In this document: positions 59,426 through 64,000 of the stretch, piece by piece
Layout: the number at the start of each line of letters is the position of its first letter
Position numbering within the stretch: the stretch's first letter is position 1
From: Phocoena phocoena
Taxonomy: Eukaryota; Chordata; Mammalia; Artiodactyla; Phocoenidae
DNA length: 64,000 bases
NCBI RefSeq assembly: GCF_963924675.1
Contig: NC_089221.1
Coordinates: forward strand, 140,038,263-140,102,262
Direction of reading: 5' to 3'
Position numbers and translations under genes: made by a program
The notes under the pieces: model-generated
What the model saw: only the letters and a program-made list of their open reading frames with translations
Told to the model about the DNA's origin: nothing
Databases searched by the model: none

Positions 59426-59559
59426 AAGCTACTAGGCAACTAACAATCAACCCCTCTTCCTTCCCTTGAGGGAGCCTCTCCTACTATGTGCTGTTATATG
59501 TATAAACACAAAGATAAGGGGTAGAGTTGTTGACAAATTCTTTTCTACCTTAGTGCCAC

Positions 59560-59915
59560 ACATAGGATTTCTCAGTCTAGGAAGCTGGACACAATTCTAC
59601 TCTCCTCTGATATCTTGTTCCCTTGTCATATTCAGATCTTAATCTAAATGTCATCTCTGAAGAAGAGTCTATCCTGACTAGCCCCTAACACATACAATGA
59701 GTCTTAATTCCAACATCCCATTTCTTTCTTTCATGGTTTCTATTACTATTTATATAATCATTATATGTGTGTACGTGTGTGTATTTTCCTCCACTGCTTG
59801 ATGTAAGAGGGCTGGGAACACATTTTTCTTATTACTAATACCCCTAGTTCCTTGTCTAACGCTTGGCACTTAGTAAGCACTCAAAAATATTTGTCCAATA
59901 AGTGAATAAAGTATT
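59560..59915 (+). repeat. L2 LINE 3' end remnant
   Basis: Tail phrases tgatgtaagagggctgggaac, cttggcacttagtaagcactc and aatatttgtccaataagtg match L2 3' ends. Confidence 0.6.
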
Positions 59916-60604
59916 GAGCAATAAAAACACATCTCTTTCATTTATGAAAATATTCTAAAGTAAAAACAAATATTAAACAACAAATTAAAAAATAACTGTC
60001 CAGTTATAATTGAGATAAGAATATAAAATAGGAAAAAGATGCTAAGGATATTCATTTCTGAATGAAGACATATCTATAATATAATTTGATGAGCACTATA
60101 ATCAAGGAACGTTCAAAGTGCTTCACAAACAAAGATGATGGAAAGATTTGTTCTAACTGAACAGAGAGGGTAAACCTGAGATTTCATGGAGTAGCTGACA
60201 TTCTGACCTAAGCCTTGAAGAATAAATACAATATGGTGAAAAGTGGAAAGGGTAAGACAGTATTCCATGATAGAGGTCTCACCGTAAACAAACTAACTCA
60301 CAACTTCCAACAATATTTGTCAAAACGTAGAAAGGAATGTTAAACGGGGTAAAAAGAGGAGCATAGATCAAAAGTAACTTAATAGGGACACCTTCAGGTT
60401 CAGCTGTGACATGTAAAGAGTTCGGCAGTCATCATTGCCATCCTTACAAAAAAAAAAATGGACATATGGACAAACTGAAAATAAATGACTTTTCTTGGAC
60501 TATTCAAAGAACTGACTTTGCAGAGTAAACCACCAGCCTGAAATCTCAAGAGGTAAACTAATCTGGAGAGACAAAGCCAACCATCGGCTCTGTGCTATAA
60601 ATTT
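59916..60604. other. Intergenic stretch, no gene supported
   Basis: No recognised feature; random short ORFs only. Confidence 0.5.
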
Positions 60605-60917
60605 AAAACATGTATGATTTCCTAGGGCTGCTGTAACAAATTACCACAAACTTGGTAGTTTAAAACAACAGAAATTTATTCTCTTATAGTTCTGGAGGCT
60701 AAATGTCTAAAATCAAGGTGTGGATAGGGCTATCCTCGCTTTGAAAGCTCCAGGGAAGAATCTTTTCCTGCTCCATCCTTCTTCCTGGGGGTTGACAGCA
60801 AATTCTGAAATTCCTTTGCTTTGCAGCTGCATCATTCCAATTTCTCCCTCTGTCTTAACATGGCTGCTTTTTCTCTGCATGTCTCCGTGTCTTCCCTCTA
60901 TGTGTTGCCTCTCTATG

Positions 60918-61025
60918 TAATATAGATAAGCTGAGATTTTTTTCCAAATCATCAAGTTCTGGTTCCTTTTACTTAGCAATTCCTGCTCAATTTATCTCTG
61001 TTCTCTCACATTTTACTATAATCAG
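60918..61025. repeat. 108-bp segment repeated at 62122-62229
   Basis: Starts aatatagataagctgagatt and ends ttactataatcag; the partner at 62122-62229 starts aatataaataggctgagatt and ends the same way. Same strand, clearly related but not identical. One copy lies in the LTR-like part, the other in the internal part. Confidence 0.85.
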
Positions 61026-62121
61026 AAATCTCCCTCTCCTTTCTCTTATAAGGACACCAGTTATCGGATTTAAGGCCCATCCTAATCGAGTACAACCCCA
61101 GCTGAACTTGATTACAACTGCAAAGACCCTATTTCCAAATAAGATCACTTTCACAGGTACTGGGGTTAGGACTTAAACCTATCTTTTTGGAGGGAAACAA
61201 TTCAACCCACCACAGATTACCCTCTGGCCCCCAAAATTCATATCTTTCCCATGTGGAAAATACATTTAACCCATCCCAACATCCCTGGAAGTCTTAATCC
61301 ATTTCAGTCTTACATCTAAGTCCAAAATCTCATCTAAATATCATCAACTCAAAAAGGCTCAAATTTCAACTAAATCATCTAAATTAGGTAGGGTTGAGAC
61401 TCTGCATATAATCCCTCCTGGGGCAAAATTCCTCTCCATCTGTGGCCATGTGAAACTAAAAATAAGTTATTTGCTTCCAAAATACAATAGTGGGACAGGC
61501 ATAAGGTAGGCATTTGTATTCCAAAATAGAGAAGTTAGAAAGAATAAAAGGTCATTGGTCCCAAGTCTAAAACCCAGAAGGGCAAATTCCATCAAGTTCC
61601 AAGGCCTGAAAACAATCTTCTGTGGCTCTATGCTTTGTCCCCTCTGCTCACTGCCCATTGCAAGGCCCCCTCCTCTGCTGCCCTTGCACTGGTATCCCTT
61701 CCCTCTCAGCTGATAGCTCTGTCATTTGAGTCATTCCTTCCTTTTCTTGAAGGACAGCACATGTTTGCAAATGAATACCTTGATTGGCTCATTCCCTGCC
61801 TGTAGAATCCCAGAAGCCTGATAGTCTTCCTTCATTTTATCCCATCTTTGTCCCTTCAATCCAAACTGGCAGTGGTTTAGGTGGCATAACATTCTCAAAA
61901 CCTTTGTGGGTCTTCTGAGTATTTCAAGAAGATCCACATCATAGACATGAGAATCCTCCACAGGTCCTGCCTAGATAACTAAACCTCTATTCCTGGCTTC
62001 TGCTGAGATGGTTGCAATCAACCATTATATGATCCATGAATCAAATGCCTAATCTCACCAGCAGAAGGTTGCCCAGCTACACCCCTGGCACTCTCTCTAG
62101 AATATGTTTTAGCATCTCTTG

Positions 62122-62229
62122 CAATATAAATAGGCTGAGATTTCTCTAAATCATCAAGTTCTGGTTTCTCTTCACTTAACAATTCCCTCCTCAACTTAAC
62201 CTTTTCCTCGCACATATTACTATAATCAG
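62122..62229. repeat. Partner copy of 60918-61025
   Basis: Related by the shared phrase ctaaatcatcaagttctgg and neighbours. See the partner entry. Confidence 0.85.
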
Positions 62230-62789
62230 CAAGGTGAACAGGCCATGCCTTCAATACTTTGCGTAGAAATCTCCTCAGCTAAAATATCCTAGTTCATTGC
62301 TTACAAGTTCTATTTTCCACCCAATAGCAGAATACAATTCAGCCAAGTTTCCTGCTACTTTATAACAAAGATTACTTTTCCTCCAGCTTTGATAACACTT
62401 TCCTTATTTCCATATGAGAACTCAGTAGAAACACCTTTAACATCCATATTTCCATTAATAGTTTCCTCAAGGCGAGCTAGGATTTTCCTACCAGGTGCTT
62501 CAAAATTCTTCCACCCTCTCGCAGTACCCAATCCAAAGCCGCCTCCGTATTTTTAGATATTTGTTACAGAAGCATCCCACTTGCTAGTACTAGATTCCTA
62601 GGGATGCTATAAAAAAATTATCACAAACTGGTGGTATAAAACAAAAGAAACTTATTCTATCACATTTCCGGAGGCTAGAAATCTAAGATGCCAATTCGAG
62701 GTATCAGCTGCGCCATATTTCCTCAGAAAATTCTGGGTAAGATTTTTTCTCCTTCTCTTGCAACCTTCTAGTGGTTGCTGGCGATGCTT

Positions 62790-62832
62790 GGCCTTTCTTT
62801 CTTTCTTCCTTTTTTTTTTTTTTTTTTTTTGG
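62790..62832. repeat. Pyrimidine-rich (cttt)n/poly-T run
   Basis: A ctttctttcttcc run followed by about 24 T, inserted within the second LTR-like segment. Confidence 0.9.
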
Positions 62833-62937
62833 CTTGCAGCGACATCACTAAATTTGTTTCAGTTTACCAGCTGTCTTCCTTCTGGGTGTAGCTGTGTGTC
62901 ACATCCTCCCCTCCTTTCATCTAAAAAGACAGCAGCC

Positions 62938-63148
62938 GAAAATATTTGAAGAGATTATAGTTGAAAACTTCACTAATATGGGAAAGGAAATAATTAATCA
63001 AGACCAGGAAACAAACAGAGCATCATACAGGATAAATCCAAGGAGAAACACACCAAGACACATATTAATCAAACTATCAAAAATTAAATACAAAGAAAAA
63101 ATATTAAAAGCAGTAAGGGAAAAAAAACATACAAGGGAATCCCCATAA
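62938..63148 (+). pseudogene. L1 ORF1 C-terminal fragment
   Basis: About 70 codons matching the end of the RNA-recognition and start of the C-terminal domain of L1 ORF1p, the RNA-chaperone protein of the retrotransposon. It ends at a premature stop; recognisable ORF1 sequence continues past it (ggttaacagctgatcattcagc). Confidence 0.8.
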
Positions 63149-63430
63149 GGTTAACAGCTGATCATTCAGCAGAAACTCTGGAAGCCAGAAGGGACTGGCA
63201 GGACATATTTAAAGTGTTGAAAGGGAAAAACCTACAACCAAGATGACTCTACCCAGCAAGGATCTCATTCGGGTTTGACAGAGAAATTAAAACCTTTACA
63301 GATGAGCACAAGCTAAGGGAATTCAGCAACACCAAACCAGCTTTACAACAAATGCTAAAGGAATTTGTCTAGGCAAGAAACACAACAGAAGGAAAACAAC
63401 TACAATAACAAACCAAAAAGTATTAAGAAA

Positions 63431-64000
63431 ATGGTAAGAGGAACATGCATATCGATAATTACTTTAAATGTAAATGGATTAAATGCTCCAACCAAAAGAC
63501 ATAGACTGGCTGAATGGATAAAAAAACCAGACCCATACATATGCTGTCTAAAAGAGACTGACTTCAGACCTAGGGACACATACAGACTGAAAGTGAAGGG
63601 ATGGAAAAAGATATTCCATGCAAATGGAAATGAAAAGAAAGCTGGAATAGCAATTCTCACATCAGAAACAACAGGCTTTAAAATAAAAACTATTACAACA
63701 GACAAAGAAGGACACTACATAATGATTAAGGGATCAAACCAAGAAAAAGATATAACAATTGTAAATATTTATGCACCCAACATAGGAGAACCTCAATACA
63801 TAAGGCAAATGCTAACAGCCATAAAAGGGAAAATCAACAGTAACACAATCATACTAGGGGACTTGAACACCCCACTTTCACCAATGGATAGATCATCCAA
63901 AATGAAAATAAATAAGGAAACACAAGTTTTAAATGATACATTAAAAAAGATGGAATTAATTGATATTTATAGGACATTCCATCCAAAAACAACAGAATAC
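63431..64000 (+). pseudogene. L1 ORF2 N-terminus (endonuclease domain), open to window edge
   Basis: The ATG at 63431 starts a frame that stays open for 190 codons to the last base. It reads as the APE-type endonuclease of L1 ORF2p: TLNVNGLNAP near the start (the asparagine is an active-site residue), CCLKET (active-site glutamate), VNIYAPN (tyrosine) and ILGDLNTPLS (aspartate and asparagine). The enzyme nicks target DNA to prime reverse transcription. ORF1 is broken and the 5' end is missing, so I label it a pseudogene, but this stretch shows no disabling change. Confidence 0.8.

Larger units (their letters stand above)
60605..62935 (-). mobile_element. MaLR-like provirus, antisense (two LTR-like ends and an internal part)
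   Basis: 60605-61220 and 62590-62935 are related LTR-like segments in the same orientation (gattcctagggctgctgtaac and gattcctagggatgctataa). Between them lies about 1.37 kb with no resemblance to either, ending ccaaagccgcctccgtatttttag next to the second LTR, as in MaLR internal regions. Decayed minus-strand frames at 61731-61961 and 62018-62254 may be gag-like relics; I cannot identify domains. An L1 begins at about 62935 and cuts off the second LTR. Confidence 0.6.
62935..64000 (+). mobile_element. 5'-truncated L1, continues past window end
   Basis: The sequence enters within L1 ORF1 (NPRRNTPRHILIKLSK and ILKAVREKK), passes a decayed ORF1 end (about 63150-63420) and continues into ORF2. 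It inserted into the MaLR-like LTR. The 3' end is outside the window. Confidence 0.88.

Overview
The window looks like intergenic DNA from a mammal, almost certainly a cetacean. The main evidence is at least twelve tRNA-derived CHR-type SINEs, recognisable by a 5' block reading cttccctggtggcgcagtgg, which are typical of whales, dolphins and their close relatives. They sit among L1, L2, MIR, MaLR-type LTR, Tigger and hAT remnants. I found no convincing host protein-coding exon, tRNA, rRNA or CRISPR array. The species call rests on recalled repeat families, not on a search.

The outstanding feature is an endogenous betaretrovirus-like provirus on the minus strand at 442-6693. It has two 1,432-bp LTRs that look identical by eye, TG...CA termini, a perfect 6-bp target-site duplication (TAAATG), a tRNA-Lys3-type primer-binding site and a polypurine tract. 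Inside are an N-terminal gag fragment, the C-terminal end of integrase and an almost complete env. A large internal deletion removed capsid, nucleocapsid, protease, reverse transcriptase and most of integrase. Two in-frame TAG codons interrupt env. The copy is therefore replication-defective but appears very recent, so it was probably mobilised by proteins from a relative. Each LTR also holds an intact 174-codon ORF for a signal-peptide-bearing, cysteine-containing protein that I do not recognise; its place in U3 is like that of the MMTV superantigen gene. U3 also carries eight 39-bp tandem repeats.

Layout: 1-441 flank; 442-6693 provirus; 6.7-9.2 kb old DNA with a MIR; 9.3-23 kb SINEs, a hAT relic split by L1, and a 3'-end L1 with perfect TSDs; 23-29 kb old LTR and MIR remnants; 29.3-31 kb a SINE and an L1 with a 5' inversion; 32.7-33.1 kb an MLT1-type LTR; 35.8-36.7 kb an old LINE ORF1 relic; 40.47-42.19 kb an L1 whose 5' UTR is joined directly to its 3' end; 43-47 kb SINEs, MIR and L2; 47.5-50.3 kb a near full-length Tigger1-like transposon with two SINEs nested in it; 50-60 kb more LTR, L1, L2, MIR and SINE copies; 60.6-62.9 kb an antisense MaLR-like provirus; 62.9-64 kb an L1 whose ORF2 endonuclease frame stays open to the window edge.

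No set of host genes acts together here. The one functional unit is the provirus: promoter and polyadenylation signals in the LTRs, PBS and PPT for reverse transcription, and residual gag, pol and env frames.
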